Source of the DNA: Acipenser ruthenus | Lineage: Eukaryota > Chordata > Actinopteri > Acipenseriformes > Acipenseridae | Length of the DNA stretch: 64,000 bases | Direction of reading: 5' to 3' | Assembly (NCBI RefSeq): GCF_902713425.1 | Contig: NC_081201.1 | Location: 14,091,362-14,155,361, forward strand | Shown here: positions 10,582-22,191 of the stretch, one piece after another | How the letters are laid out: each line of letters begins with the position of its first letter | How positions within the stretch are numbered: the first letter of the stretch is position 1 | The notes under the pieces: model-generated | The model's database searches: none | What the model was told of the DNA's origin: nothing | The model's input: only the letters and a program-made list of their open reading frames with translations | Made by a program: the position numbers and the translations under genes

Positions 10582-13072
10582 CATACTCATCCTGCCTCAA
10601 CGAACCCTGAAACTCCAACCTGGCACTAACACCAGCACCGCCCGGCCATCTCTTCAACTGCCAGACCTTCTCAGTTTCTTCACGACCCCTCCTGTTAACA
10701 TCCCTGGACACAGTCTTGCACAGCCCTTAGGCCCATTTCATAGGTCTCATGACAACTCGGCTCCCTTGATAAAACAAGCAAGTTCCTAGCTCTATAAAGA
10801 GCCTCTTTAAAACAGTTCACCGCACACCAGAGCTGCCATGATCCTTTGTTTCTTGTTTGGCCCGTACAGAGCCAGCTGCTCCCCCACATGAATCTCCTCC
10901 ATCAACACAGCCAACAAGGGGGTCGCCTTCTTCCACAGCCGTCTGGCAGCCTCACACTCCCACAGCAGGTGACGCGATGTCTCTTCTGCTCCACAGCCCT
11001 GAAAAGGGCATCTAGGGGACTTCCCCATGCCTCGAGCGTACATGACCGCTCTCACCGGTAATATTTCGTGCACTACTTGCCAGTCCAGGTCTTTATGTCG
11101 GTTCATCAGGACAGGATGGGCAGCATTCCTCCACGCCTTACCAGGGTCTCCTAGGGATTCCCTCACAGGGCACGTGTCCTCCCTCCCCTGAACAAAATCA
11201 AAACATTTTTTAGGTTTTAAAAACAAATCTTTATAAATATTCTCCAGCTGTCTCTTTTAAAAACATTCTAAACACAGCATAAATGAACGGCATATCAAAT
11301 GCAGTGGGCACAGTCAATGGAATCTTTAATATTCCTAGAAATCTTAAGTATGTACCCAGAAAAAATCAAACAAACAGCGCCCCTTTACATCTATTGCTTA
11401 ATACCATTTCCAAGTGTCTACTAAAACTGTGTATAAATAAAAACAATTCCAGGTCAGGGAGCCCTTTACCACCCTTCTCTACTCCCCTGCATACTACCTT
11501 CCTCTTCAGCCGCTCCCACTTGGACCCCCAGAGAAAGAAAAATCTGTCACTCCAAACAGGCAATCGCAGACCTAGTGGGTGGAAAGATCACCCCCACATA
11601 TAGCAGCAGAGGAAGGATCACAGCCTTCACCACCAGCACCTTCCCCTCCAGAGACCCAGCTTCTGCCCGACCCTCTTCATGACATCCACCCAATTGCTGT
11701 GGCCAGATCCTGCAGCACCAATTTTCACACCTAAAACTTTAATAAAATCAGTTTTCACACATAACCCAACCTCAGGCACACTCTCCCACTCCAAAATACA
11801 TGCATTCTGACTTTCCCCGGTTCAGTTTGGACCCAGAGGCCGTAAACATTCACACTGAAACAAAGCTCTCTTAATTGCACGCTCATTCACACACAACACA
11901 TTCACATCATCCATATATAATAGAACCTTTACCTCAGCTCCTCCGCCCCCAGGGATAGCAAGCCCCCTGATCACCTTGTCCCTGCGGAGGGCCTGCGCCA
12001 AAGGTTCCATACAACAAATAAAAAGCAATGGGGACAGCGGACAGCCCTGTCTTACTCCACACTTAACATCAATTTAACCGGATAACTTCCCATTTATATT
12101 GATCCTACTTCCTATACCACTATAGAGAAGACTTACCCACTTAACAATTTTATTTGTAAACCCCATTTTCTCCAACACTCTGAGCATAAACTCATGAGAG
12201 ATTCTGTCATATGCCTTTTCCAAATCCAAATTCAACAGACATATCGGCACCTTACGGTCCTGCGCAAAAAGGACTGAATCTCTCAATAGGATAAGGCTGT
12301 CCGTGATCTTCCGCCCTGGTATGCCACAGGTCTGGTCTAAGTGCACAACATTAGCAATCACATCCCATTCTAAGAGTTAAAATCTTTGCAAAACACTTAG
12401 TCAACATTTAAGAGGGTCAAAGGCCTCCAGTTCTTCAAATCCTCCTTCACATTTAAAAAAAAAAAAAACAGGGTAATGATCCCCTGCCTAAAAGACAAGG
12501 GCATCGTCTCTAACAATAATTTCATTAAAAACATCCAAAATATCAGGAACAATCATCTCCCAAAACGCCATATAAAACTCTCTCGGAAGGCCGTCCTCCC
12601 ATCTTTGAAGGACCCCATGGCAGCAGCAACCTCCTGCAGGTAGATCTCGCCATCCAATGAGTCTCCCTCATTCACACCTGCATCCAACCCATCTAAGATC
12701 TCACACACCATACTCTCATCTATTACTTTCCTTTCATACAGTTTACTATAAAACCTTTCAGCCACCTCGAGCATACCATCTGTTTCCCTCCTTACAATCC
12801 CACTCTCATCCTTCAACCCACTCATCAACTTACACCCATCCATCACTTTCTTAAATAAATAACGAGAACACTTCATTCTCCTCCATATGCTGCACCTTGC
12901 TCTCCTCTATCACACTTTTTATTTTACTTTCATACAACTCTTTCAATTTTCTTTTTATCGCACAGATCTCACTTGCCACATCACATCCCATGCCTGCCAA
13001 TTCATACAGCCTATTAAATTCTTTGCAGCCCACTCACCCTCTTCCTCTCAGTCCTTGCCCTCCTCACTCCCA

Positions 13073-13117
<45 letters not shown>

Positions 13118-13755
13118 AATTTTTGTTTTCACACATTCCCACCATTCACCCACCGAATCATACATCACTTTCAATGACTGCCACTCCCTATATCGTTCTT
13201 CAAACTCATTCCTCACATCTTTATCTTTCAACACACTCACATTTAGCTTCCAAACCCCTTTCCCTCTCTCACACACCCCATCCATCTTAAATTCAGCACG
13301 CAACAACACGTGGTCTGAATAAAACACAGGCACCCACTCACACAGCACCCACTCCACCTCCCTCGAGGCCAAGATAAAATCAAATCTAGAAGCCTTAACC
13401 CCTGCTGCATCAGACCATGTGTAACCCGACGCCCCAGGGTTCAACTTTCTAAAACCATCAACCAGACGGTCATCACCTATAATGCCCCCCAACAGTTTTG
13501 ATGTTTTATCTAATTTCTTTACACACTCACCCTTCCTATCACTCCCACTCAGCATACAATTAGTCACCCCCCCCCCACCACAGTTTTGGATGTTGTCACA
13601 TACCCTCTCATTCGTTCAAACAGCTCTGCTCTCTCATTTTTATCTGGTGATGCATAGACATTAATAAGCCTCACCTCCTTCCCCATCCATTCCACATCCA
13701 CAACCACAGCTCTCCCATACTCAACCACAATAGTCACAATTTTCACTTCAATTCC
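10582..13755 (-). pseudogene. ORF2 of U2 LINE copy 3
   Basis: Starts within the endonuclease (VRLINVYASPDKNERAELF) because the first part is deleted. It continues with SRFDFILASREVEW and YSDHVLLRAEF (APE motifs), an expanded T-run on the coding strand, the RT with DPDQTCGIPGRKITDSL-like sequence, LDLEKAYDRISHEF (catalytic Asp), YMDDVNVLCVNE, and a C-terminus with CPFQGCGAEETSRHLLWEC (Cys/His motif). About eight frames are needed to read it, so it is inactive. Confidence 0.85.
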
Positions 13756-14268
13756 AAGTTAATATCTGAGGGTATGTGGTCAAAGCCCTCATACCCCCTG
13801 CCTTTCCAAAGCTTAACTGGAATCCGCCATGCCCCATTCCACACCCCATCAAGGTCAGTGACCTTCGAGGCCACCCCCTCTACAGAGCAGTACCTCCTCA
13901 ACCACGTGCACACGTCCTCCTCTGTAACAGCCTCAGAGCACATCCTTACTACCACCGTTCTCCTGGATAAATCAGTCAGGGTACTTACTTCAAACTTTTA
14001 ACAACTCATGCTGCCCCATCCTAGAAAAACCATCACAACACCGTTTAAGCAATGCCTCTGTCATAAAACTCGCATCCCACGCACTACCCCTGCTAAAAGT
14101 AATTATACAATTCAAGTCTGCTAGCTTTAAACCTAGCACTTTCTGTAACACAGCCCTAGAAAACTCCAACCTATCCAACTCCACTTTCTCATCCCCTTCT
14201 CTATAAAGCCTTCTCACCGCAACCCGAATGCAGTTAAAGCGCCGGCCCGACGACCGTGAGGTTGACAT
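13755..14268 (-). pseudogene. ORF1 N-terminal half of U2 LINE copy 3
   Basis: ATG at about 14268 (MSTSRSSGRRFNCIRVAV), then LDRLEFSRAVLQKVLGLKLADLNCIITF, matching ORF1 of copy 7 (39806). The second block is VVVRMCSEAVTEEDVCTWLRRYC. At about 13755 it passes directly into ORF2 endonuclease sequence, so the zinc knuckles and ORF1 C-terminus are missing. Confidence 0.83.
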
Positions 14269-14571
14269 TTCACAAAATATCTTAAATATCACAACAAAAA
14301 ATACAAATAAAAAAACTAAAGAAAGAACAGATAAGACGCCCCCAAAGGGTCCTCCTTACCTGCTGTCTCAAGGGTGCTTTCACTAAGTCCTTCCTCCGCT
14401 CTCTAGTTTCACCAGCACCTATTCCAAAAGAAGAAAAACCAACAAGCAGCCTTGTCACCGTTTACCAACAGGCAATCCTGTCACCATTTACAATACCAAA
14501 CCAGTAGCCAATACTACTCCCGTTTTACCAGGCGATCGCAACTCAGATCCTATGCTGCGGTCAGGCCACAT

Positions 14572-14605
14572 ACATATGATCTTAGCCAAGAGGCCGAGAA
14601 GCGAT
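14572..14605 (-). ncRNA. U2 snRNA 5' half, nt 1-34 (split gene)
   Basis: Minus strand: ATCGCTTCTCGGCCTCTTGG then CTAAGATCATATGT, ending at the standard insertion point. It carries CTAAGATC (like the general vertebrate sequence) where other copies have CTCAGATC. Confidence 0.94.
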
Positions 14606-14786
14606 GCCCACAATGGTTTTGACCAAGCGCCCCGGGCGCGGCCGCGGCCGCCCGCCGGAGCTGCCGGGGTACTCGCTTCTTGGACAGAGGGGAAAAATGG
14701 GAAAAAGAAAAAAAAAAGAAAAAGAAAAAAAAAGGTGCCAGGCTCTAATTATTAACACGGCTGCCGCCGCTGCTAAACCCATGTCG
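14606..14786 (-). promoter_or_regulatory. U5-U2 intergenic region containing the U2 promoter
   Basis: Conserved block upstream of U2: GGGCATCGC start context, a GC-rich palindromic stretch, a purine/T-rich tract and TTAATAATTAGAGCC. By position it must hold the U2 proximal and distal elements; I cannot assign exact PSE boundaries. The U5 3' box present in other units is degraded here (GCTGCTAAACCC on the plus strand). Confidence 0.65.
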
Positions 14787-14867
14787 AGCCCCACCCCGAG
14801 GGGCAGGGCTAGCCAAAAATTGCATTGAACTCATAAATGCTCCTCTCCACGGAAATCTTTAGTAAAA
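14787..14867 (-). ncRNA. U5 snRNA 3' half (split gene)
   Basis: Minus strand from TTTTACTAAAGATTTCCGTG through the Sm site (AATTTTTGG) and the 3' hairpin of AGCCCTGCCCC pairing with GGGGTGGGGCT. The 5' half is absent; U5-type LINE 3' UTR begins at 14868. Confidence 0.94.
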
Positions 14868-15142
14868 TACTCTTTTATTGAGATTTTACCATTTTTTCCA
14901 TTTACACCCATTCATTTCATTAATTTTACATTTCTTTTAAAGATGACATTCATGCATACAGACATACATTTTGTTTTAAAAGCATTTAAAATACATTTAA
15001 AAACACCAAGACAATCATGCTTTGTACATGGTTAAAACAGACACAGATTAAAATCAACATGAAAAAAACCAGTGCTGCTTTAAAAGTGACTGGGGGGGAA
15101 AAAAGAACCATCTATAAAAAACCAGTGCTTGTGAGGGCCGGG

Positions 15143-15280
15143 GAATGCTCTCCGAAGCCGACCGAGCAGCCTCCGCATAACTGCGAACCCTGGATGGACA
15201 GTTCTTAAAAACATGCTCCTGAGAACCACACAGATTACACTCCACAGGAGCCGCACATCCGGATGCTGTGTGTCCCTCTG
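15143..15280 (-). other. Fragment of U2-LINE ORF1 inside the U5-LINE 3' UTR
   Basis: Nearly identical to 22694-22833: it encodes CNLCGSQEHVFKNC and RSYAEAARSASES from a U2-type ORF1. The left edge is the same U2/U5 chimeric junction found at about 22690, and the right edge returns to U5-type 3' UTR with a repeat of CAGTGCTTGTGAGGGCCGGG on both sides. It is therefore a copied junction, probably brought in by ectopic exchange or gene conversion with the chimeric element. Confidence 0.8.
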
Positions 15281-15543
15281 TCTGGGAAAAAAAAAACAGT
15301 GCTTGTGAGGGCCGGGGAGTGCTCTCTAAAACATGAAACAGAACAATAAAACTATAGAACTAAAACAGGGACAGGGGAAAAGGGACAGTGAGTTAAAATT
15401 CTAAAACTTTAAAACACTTAAAATGTAACTTTTAATAGTTAACATTAAAAATCTTTTAGATATATAAACAAAATCAAATAAAACATTAAAAATAAATCAA
15501 ATAAAAGTCCATAAAACTGAAACAAAAAGACTACATAAAACCA

Positions 15544-15626
15544 GGGCACCGTTCAAAAACGGTCATGCCAGCTAAAAAGGGCGGAATGCTGGCATGACAA
15601 AATAAATAAAAGGCTTAGCGGTGCCC
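15544..15626 (-). other. Structured 3' UTR element of U5 LINE (copy B)
   Basis: Nested inverted repeats: outer GGGCACCG with CGGTGCCC, an inner small hairpin ACCGTT-CAAA-AACGGT and an inner long hairpin GTCATGCCAGC with GCTGGCATGAC. The same arrangement recurs at 29958-30040 and 47034-47116. It is a plausible RNA fold recognised by the element's own RT. Confidence 0.7.
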
Positions 15627-15668
15627 TGTAGTCCCGCTCCTAGGAGCTAGCGGTTCCAGTTTTTTCCT

Positions 15669-16560
15669 TCATTCCATCTTCACGTCCTGAAGTCCGGCGA
15701 TCCTCCACTCCGCGCAGGCCTTGTCCTTCCCGAGGGTCCGGATGTCCAGAATTACAAAGTCCTTGATAAGAGTTTGTGCCCTTCTGGTCGTGGTGATAGT
15801 GTCTAGCTCATGCTTGTAGTAGACACAGACGTTACGGCCCTCCCACAGGATCTGCTTGACAACATTGATGACATGCCAAACGCACTTAGCTGTGCTGGTA
15901 GCGATTCCTCCCGCAGGCCCATAGAGCACAGTCTCAGCGGTCATCTTGGCCATGTCAGCAAACCTGTTTAGGAAGACAGAGACAGAGAGCCAGACACTGC
16001 CAGCCACATCACACTCCCAGAAGATATGGGCTGGTGTTTCTCTCTTGCGGCACTTTGCATAGGGGCATGTTTCTACTTGGGCTAGTCCCCTCCTGAACAT
16101 GAACGCTCGAGTGGGGAGTGAACTGTGGATGGTGTTCCATGCTATATCCTTCTGGACATTACTGAGGCAGCTGTGAGACATTTTCCCAGATTTTTTGGCT
16201 TTGGGTGAGGGAGAAAGTAGCTACTTTTTCAATTTCCTGGGAACCGGCAAGGTATTTAGTTACAGCCTTGTATTCCCAGGAGGCCAATTTTGCTTTATGA
16301 AAGCCCAATTTTATATATAGTGTCCCTTAAAGTTCTATAATACAACGGGGGGTCCCTGGAGTACGGCACGGTGTTATCAATAGTGCAGAGGCCCAAGGCC
16401 CCGAGACAGGTGGCAAAATAAAAACGATTCATGTAACATACCTTCCTGTCCAGGGCCTGGATGTTCTTGATAGTTTGTGTGAGCCCCTGCACTCGGGTGA
16501 GCTGCTCAACGTCCGGGACACCCTTTCCTCCCTTCTTGTCGGCTTTACTCAAGGTGGCTC
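15669..16560 (-). pseudogene. ORF2 C-terminal part, U5 LINE copy B
   Basis: The only place in the window where the ORF2 C-terminal region of the U5 lineage is present without the shared deletion. It has KADKKGGKGVPDVEQL (RT thumb end), then NVQKDIAWNTIHSSLPTRAF and CPYAKCRKRETPAHIFWEC (Cys/His motif), ending TLIKDFVILDIRTLGKDKAC and QDVKME. Two frames. The N-terminal endonuclease and RT are deleted. Confidence 0.84.
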
Positions 16561-16986
16561 GCTTTACCTTCCGGCCGGCCCAGTAGAGGCTTTCTCCTCT
16601 ACCCGGCGGCAAGGCCAAACAAAACAAAACAGGGAACTCTTCCCAAAACGCAAGTGCCGTTCAGTCCCGGCAAAGGGGTGCTTTGCTGCTGCCGCCTTGA
16701 AAGCGAGGGCTCCTTGCCCCACTAAACAGCTCCGTTTCTGCTTTACCGCTGCGCTCGTCCTCCTCCTCCCACGAGCGCAAGGCCTTCTGTGTACACTGGC
16801 CTACTGCGTGAGCAGAGTAGGCTGTCCAACAGTTAGGCAGACCTGCCTGTCTGCCTGCCTTATTTGGAACAAACAAACAAAAAAACAACAAAGAGTGGGG
16901 AAAAAATCCAGAAAGAGGGAGAGGCTGTCTCTCTCTCTCTCTCTCTCTCTTTCTATCTTTTTTTTTTTTTTTTTTTAGACCTTTCT
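16561..16986 (-). other. U2-to-U5 spacer with CT repeat and U2 3' box
   Basis: Same spacer as elsewhere but missing the last about 40 bp before U5 together with the U5 5' half. It has a (CT)n run near 16928-16950 and a long T run; the minus strand downstream of U2 reads GGTCTAAAA...AGATAGA, consistent with a 3' box stretched by the A run. No gene seen. Confidence 0.75.
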
Positions 16987-17139
16987 TGTGCACCGTTCCC
17001 AGAGGTACTGCAATACCGGGTCGATGTGTGGAGTGGACAGAGCAAGCCCCGGTTCCATCTCCTGCTTCCAAAAATCAATTTAATATAGACGGGTCTCCCT
17101 ATGGGGGACGTATCAGATATTAAACTGATATGAACAGAT
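16987..17139 (-). ncRNA. U2 snRNA 3' half (split gene)
   Basis: U2 from ATCTGTTC to GTGCAC on the minus strand with a few substitutions (ATATCAG for TTATCAG, TCTGGGAAC for CCGGGAAC). The LINE poly(A) (T-run, 17139-17156) abuts at the standard site. Confidence 0.93.
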
Positions 17140-17307
17140 TTTTTTTTTTTTTTTTTAATTTGTATTCTCCCAAATGATTTACAATAAATATAACATCTCA
17201 ATAATATCCTTTTAAAATTAATACATGCAATACATTCTTCCATTTTTTCTCACATTTCTCAACTCCATACATATCTTTCAATTTATTTCATTTTTCACTT
17301 TCCAAAC

Positions 17308-20204
17308 TCACCCCAAATATGCCTCAAACACTGTTGTACAATCATTTTCTTTAACAGTAATGTTCCTTTTTTCCCATAAAACTTGTTTCCCCAAACAAAT
17401 CAAACCCCAAACTATAACAAAGGAATCAGCCGGTAATGTCTCAAGACCTACACCATATAATATGCTATTCCATTCAATGTTATTTATTGGAATAAACCTT
17501 TCCAACACATCAAAACATTTAACCCAAAATTTCTGCATGAAGACGCATTCCCAAAATACATGTAATACTGTTTCAGGTTTCTTGCACTTATCCCATGGAC
17601 ATTCTGCTGTCCTAGCACACCCGTGCCTATGTAACACCTCCCTTACAGGTAACCTGTTCAAAGCACTCAACCAAACCAAATCTTTCTCTTCATTTCCCAT
17701 CCACTTTGGCTGTATTTTCCCCCATTCCACAAACCTCAATGTTACCTCCACTTTAACTCCCATCCCTTCCCTAATCAAACAATACATATTTCTATGGTTT
17801 AACAGCACATCTTTTTCAAATACCTTACTGTGTACCTTTAAGAATGACATTGCATGCTCATATTCTTTAGGTTTCTCCTGTGCACTTGGTAATGTGTTGT
17901 CCCATGGTACAATCTTTCTCAAAGACCCCATCCACAGCCTCAGAAAAATAACATTTATGTTCCACCCATTTCAAAACATTCCCACATAAATTCAAAACAA
18001 AGAAACAATCAATTTTCAAAGGTAAACATATTACCCCTCTCCCCCCTTCCTCCACCTTTCCATACATTAGTTCCCTTTTCACCCTTTCATACCTAGTTTA
18101 ATTTTGCGCCGTACTGGAATTGGGTATACATTTGCAAGATATATCAAACTAGGCAACATATCTGCTTTAATTACCATTGCTTTCCCAGATATACTTAAAT
18201 ACCTACATTTCCACCTATTCAATCTATTTTTAGTTTTTTCGATCTTCTCTTCCCAATTCTTTCTTGCCCCATCCTTTTTTATAAAATTTTACACCTAAAA
18301 TCTTAATCCCATCTTCACACACACTTAACCCACCTTTTTATATCCTTCCTTCCTCCCATCCCATTTCCCACAATACATCACCGATGACTTTGATAGATTT
18401 ATTTTTGACCCTGTTGCATCACTATACAACTCACACAACTGTATTGCCCTATCTATATCACAATCTGTTGTTAACACTAATGTTATATCGTCAGCATACT
18501 GAGCAATTTTTAATTTCTGCCCATTACTACCAGGAATATGCATACCCTCTATACAAATATCATGTCTTACAAGTTCTGCAAAAAGGCTCAATGAAAACCA
18601 CATACAATAAAGGTGACATAGGACACCCCTGCCTCACACCCCCTTCTTGTTTTATTCTCCCACTCAAATGTCCATTTACCTTTACCTTACTAAACACCCC
18701 ATTTATACATAGTTTTAACCCAACCCATAAATGTATCACCAATATTAATTTCCCCCATCACTTTAAACAGAAAATCATGATTAACCCGATCAAAGGCTTT
18801 TTCCTGGTCTAAACTCATTAAACATAATGGTAAATCCCTTTCTGTCGCCCAGTTTGCAGTATCTCTAACTGCAGATTTAACCCACTATTCCTTCCAGTCA
18901 CCCCACATGTTTGATCTTTGTTTATTAAATTTGGCATTACACATTTTAATTTCTTTGTTAATACTTTACTTAATATTTTATTATCTGTACATAATAATGT
19001 TACCGGCCTCCAATTTTTAAGCAATTATTTTCCCCCCTTTTTAAATAATAAACTTTTATAATACCCATTTTCATAGACTCAGACAGCACCCCCTTTTTAA
19101 GAATCTCTTTAAATATCTCCACCATGTCATCTCCAATAATCTCCCCAAAACACTGATAAAATTCCTTAGATATCCCATCACACCCTGGCGCTTTTCCATT
19201 CTTTAAAGAAATCAATGCATTTTTAATTTTTTCTTGTGTGATTCTTTTTCCAGATCATTTCTCTCAACACTAATTTCTTTTTAATATTCAAAAATATCTC
19301 ACCCTTTCCTTTATCTATTCCCCTTTTCTTAAACAAATCTCTAATACTTTTGAGCATGTTTTAAAAGCCCCTCTTTCCCTTTAACAATCCCATTTTCCCC
19401 AAAAAACGCAGAAATATAATTTCTTCTGATTTTCCCTTTCACTCCTGAAAAATTTAACATTTTTCATCTCTTTCTTTTCTACATTTACATGGAAAATAAA
19501 ACTTAACCTTACGCTCCATTTTCTTTTAAATCTTTTTTAATCCCTTCATATTCCTCTATATTCACATCCTTTCCCTCCTTAAGTTTAGAATGTAATCTTT
19601 GTGAATTATTTTGTAATCTATTTATTTCAAACTTTTCCATTCTCTTTTAATTGTTTCCCAAATTGTTAACAAAACCCAGCAATTTCCATTTTCACATATT
19701 CCCACCATGCACTAATATTTAAAAAAACATATTTCAATTCCTGCCACATCTCATATCGAACTATAAATTTCTTTCTAAACTCCTCACTTTCTAAAATGGA
19801 ATTATTAAATTTCCAATACCCCTTTCCGATATCCAACCCCTCAAACTCAAACCCCATATACACCATATCATGGTCCGAATACCAATTTGGCATTATTTTA
19901 TGTATACCCATTATTGTACTGTTTTTGACAAATAAATAATCAAATCTCTCACCCCCCTTATATTTCTCCATGTGTATCCTGCATCCTTTTTATTCACCTC
20001 CCTATAACCATCCACCAGTTCGAAATCACCCATCACCACCTTCAAGTATGAAGCTGAAAAATCTTTTACATTAATATGATCTCTATTTAAATCATCTATT
20101 GCTATATTGAAATCCCCACCAAAAACAATTTTCCTATTTGTTGCCAGTATATCTGGTATTTTTTTAAATACCGCTAATCTCTCACTCTTCCCTGTTGGTG
20201 CATA

Positions 20205-20262
<58 letters not shown>

Positions 20263-20801
20263 GTTATTATTTGTTTACTTAGCAGACGCCTTTATCCAAG
20301 GCAACTTACAGAGACTAGGGTGTGTGAACTATGCATTAGCTGCAGAGTCACTTACAATTACGTCTCACCCGAAAGACGAAGCACAAGGAGGTTAAGTGAC
20401 TAGCTCAGGGTCACACAATGAATCAGTGGCTGAGATGAGATTTGAACCGGGGACCTCCTGGTTACAAGCCCTTTTCTTTAACCACTGGACTTTCTCCCCC
20501 TGTACAATCACATGCACATACATCACTCTCCCAGGAACCACAATCATTCGTTCCTGTATTTGACAATCCTGCCCCTTAAAAAATTCCCACACCATCAGAA
20601 TGAACATTGCCTATGTTCCAAATTGAAGGTCCATGTTTCCATTCCTTCATAAACTTTTTACAGTCCCCGGAGTCTTAAGTGGCACTCTTGCAGAAAACAA
20701 ACATGAAAATCCAAAGCAATCAAAGATAAAAAAAAAATAGCTGCTCTTTTCCCAGAGTCCTTCATGCCTCTAACGTTCACAGTAATGACTTTAAGCTCCA
20801 T
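17308..20801 (-). pseudogene. ORF2 (APE + RT) of U2 LINE copy 4
   Basis: Start ATG 20801 (MELKVITVNVRGMKDSG). APE motifs: LQECHL, MYAPTGKSERLAVF, FGGDFNIAIDDLNRD, WYSDHDMVYMGFEF. RT motifs: NGKAPGCDGISKEFY, NWRPVTLLCTDNKILSKVL, LDQEKAFDRVNH-like, GGVRQGCPMSPLLYVVF, QYADDITLVLTTD. C-terminus near 17600: CPWDKCKKPETVLHVFWEC (Cys/His motif). More than eight frame changes and the SINE interrupt it. Confidence 0.86.
20205..20495 (-). mobile_element. tRNA-derived CORE-type SINE with L2-type tail
   Basis: On the minus strand: a tRNA-like head with A-box-like TGGTTAAAG and B box GGTTCAAATC, a CORE-like middle (TTGTGTGACCCTGAGC, AGTCACTTAACCTC), then an L2/UnaL2-type tail with GTAAGTTGCCTTGGATAAAG and GGCGTCTGC, ending in a 55-60 bp (ATT)n repeat. 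The GGATAA loop is the known hallmark of tails recognised by L2-clade RTs. The architecture equals that of mammalian MIR. It lies inside LINE copy 4, so it is younger than that insertion. I could not define a target-site duplication. Confidence 0.85.
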
Positions 20802-20833
20802 TTAAACAGAAAATAGAGCATTTTTTACTTACT

Positions 20834-22137
20834 TTATTCTTTGCCACGGTCTGCCATCATTATTGTTCCCTTAAAAGCATCCACAGAACTCTCCACTAGA
20901 AAATCTGATGGTGCCTCTTCCGATTCCCGCAACACCCGCCCCTGACTCCTCTGCTTCTGCATCCCCGGCGATGAAACTGAAGAAACGGATTCCCCCTCAA
21001 CAGCCTCAATCTCCTCCAGCCCTTGCTTCTCCAATACATCATACCGGTTAGAAAGCTCGATTTGTTTGTTTCTTTGCTTGTATTCCTCTGGGTTTTTGTA
21101 TTTTCTTCTCTCCATCCACCTTCCTCTTTCTCTTGTTTCCATTCTCTTCTTCCTCCATTTCATCCGCCCAGCTTTTCTTCCTACCACCTTTGGAACCTGT
21201 TTCTACAGGGACCCCTTCTTTCCTGCTTTGGTCTTTTTCGCGCGCGCTTTCTCCTTTTCTTTTTCCAAGGTTTCCTGGACTTTTCTTAACTCCCTTTCAA
21301 GATTCTCTATCTGGGGCAGGGGTGCATCTTCTTCCTCCTCCCTTGACCTCCATTTGCCTCTGGCTGTGTCTGCGTGAGATGCGTTCCTCCCAGGATAATC
21401 TTTAAATAAATGTCCAGCCTCTCCACACAAATTGCATGCTTTTTCATGCCTGCATTCACGTGCCACATGACCCTTTATGCCACAGTTCATGCAGGACCCC
21501 TCCTTAAGAGATTGCTCCAAATGACCGAACCCCTTGCATTTTCTGCAATACATAGGCTGTCTTGAATAAATCAAATACCCCTTATATTTTCCAATAGAAA
21601 ATTGACGGAGGGTGCCAAACCCTCAAAACCATCAGGATCCTCTTGTAACAGAACCTGGAACTGCCTTTTACCATTCCAAATACCAAATTCATCTCTAATA
21701 TAACGCACATCAGAAATAATTTTAACATAGCGGCTCAAAAAGGCAGCCACATCCCCATCCTTCACATTTCCATCATGCATATGTACCGTTACAACTCGAA
21801 AGTTCATCTTACACATAGATATTACCTTGTAATCTGAAATTGGCTCTTCTTCCTCTTTTTCCTTGTATTTCTGCAACAATCCTCTAAAGAAATCCTCCGT
21901 CGTCTTTGTAACATTCACATATTTGTCTGTTCCATTCCTTTGGATGCAGAGAATCAGCCGTGGCTCCACCTTCAAAAAATCCAAAATTACATTCCTGATG
22001 AAATCCGATCTCACCGGCATATCTTTGTCATCTTTCTCCTTCAACTCAAATCTCACAGTATTTTTGATCGTCATCTCCAGGAAATATCCACTGCCCGCCA
22101 TCATGCACACCGCCTTCTCTTTCTCTTTGTAGTCCAA
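20834..22137 (-). pseudogene. ORF1 of U2 LINE copy 4
   Basis: First in-frame ATG at 22137; the homologous start is probably MAGSGYFLEMTIKNTVRF at about 22101. It contains VVTVHMHDGNVKDGDVAAFLSRYV, GIWNGKRQFQVLL, then YSRQPMYCRKCKGFGHLEQ and knuckles CMNCGIKGHVAREC and CNLCGEAGHLFKD. A lysine/arginine/glutamate-rich C-terminus ends in VDAFKGTIMMADRGKE. Two or three frame changes. Family role: RNA-binding partner in the retrotransposition RNP. Confidence 0.86.
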
Positions 22138-22157
22138 ATGCTGCGGTCAAGCCACAT

Positions 22158-22191
22158 ACACTTGGTCTGCGCGAAGAGGCCGAGAAGCGAT
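22158..22191 (-). ncRNA. U2 snRNA 5' half, nt 1-34 (split gene)
   Basis: ATCGCTTCTCGGCCTCTTCG then CGCAGACCAAGTGT on the minus strand: it aligns through nt 34 but has several changes in nt 18-28 (TCGCGCAGACC versus TGGCTCAGATC), so this unit is decayed as well as split. Confidence 0.9.

Larger units (their letters stand above)
10582..14571 (-). mobile_element. U2-inserted Tx1/Keno-like LINE (copy 3), 3' end lost
   Basis: Enters after U2 nt 34 at 14572 with a 5' terminus like the other copies (ATGTGGCCTGACCGCAGC). ORF1 and ORF2 are fused by an internal deletion near 13755, and the 3' end is cut off inside the ORF2 C-terminus next to the degenerate U2 at 10581. YMDD lineage. A 33-base A run on the plus strand at 13081-13113 lies within ORF2 and is an expanded homopolymer. 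Confidence 0.87.
14868..16560 (-). mobile_element. U5-inserted Tx1-like LINE, 3' fragment (U5 copy B)
   Basis: The 3' end abuts U5 at TTTTACT with the terminus CAATAAAAGAGTA and no long poly(A), as in the copies at 29424 and 46501. It contains the 3' UTR and the C-terminal third of ORF2, then stops at about 16560 in array spacer about 40 bp upstream of where U5 should start, so the element's 5' part and the U5 5' half are deleted. A roughly 140-bp piece of U2-LINE ORF1 sits inside its 3' UTR at about 15143-15280. Confidence 0.88.
17140..22157 (-). mobile_element. U2-inserted Tx1/Keno-like LINE (copy 4, YADD lineage)
   Basis: Near full-length insertion between U2 nt 34 (22158) and nt 38 (17139), same orientation as U2, with a long poly(A). 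It carries ORF1 and ORF2 plus a CORE-type SINE inserted in the endonuclease region (20205-20495). Without the SINE it is about 4.7 kb. ORF2 is split across many frames, so this is one of the older copies. The RT motif is YADD, shared with the copies at 41001 and 53718. Confidence 0.9.

Noticed and set aside
13081-13113. Processed pseudogene or retrocopy tail
   Set aside because: The A run lies inside a continuous LINE ORF2; flanking sequence on both sides is the same LINE, so it is an expanded homopolymer.
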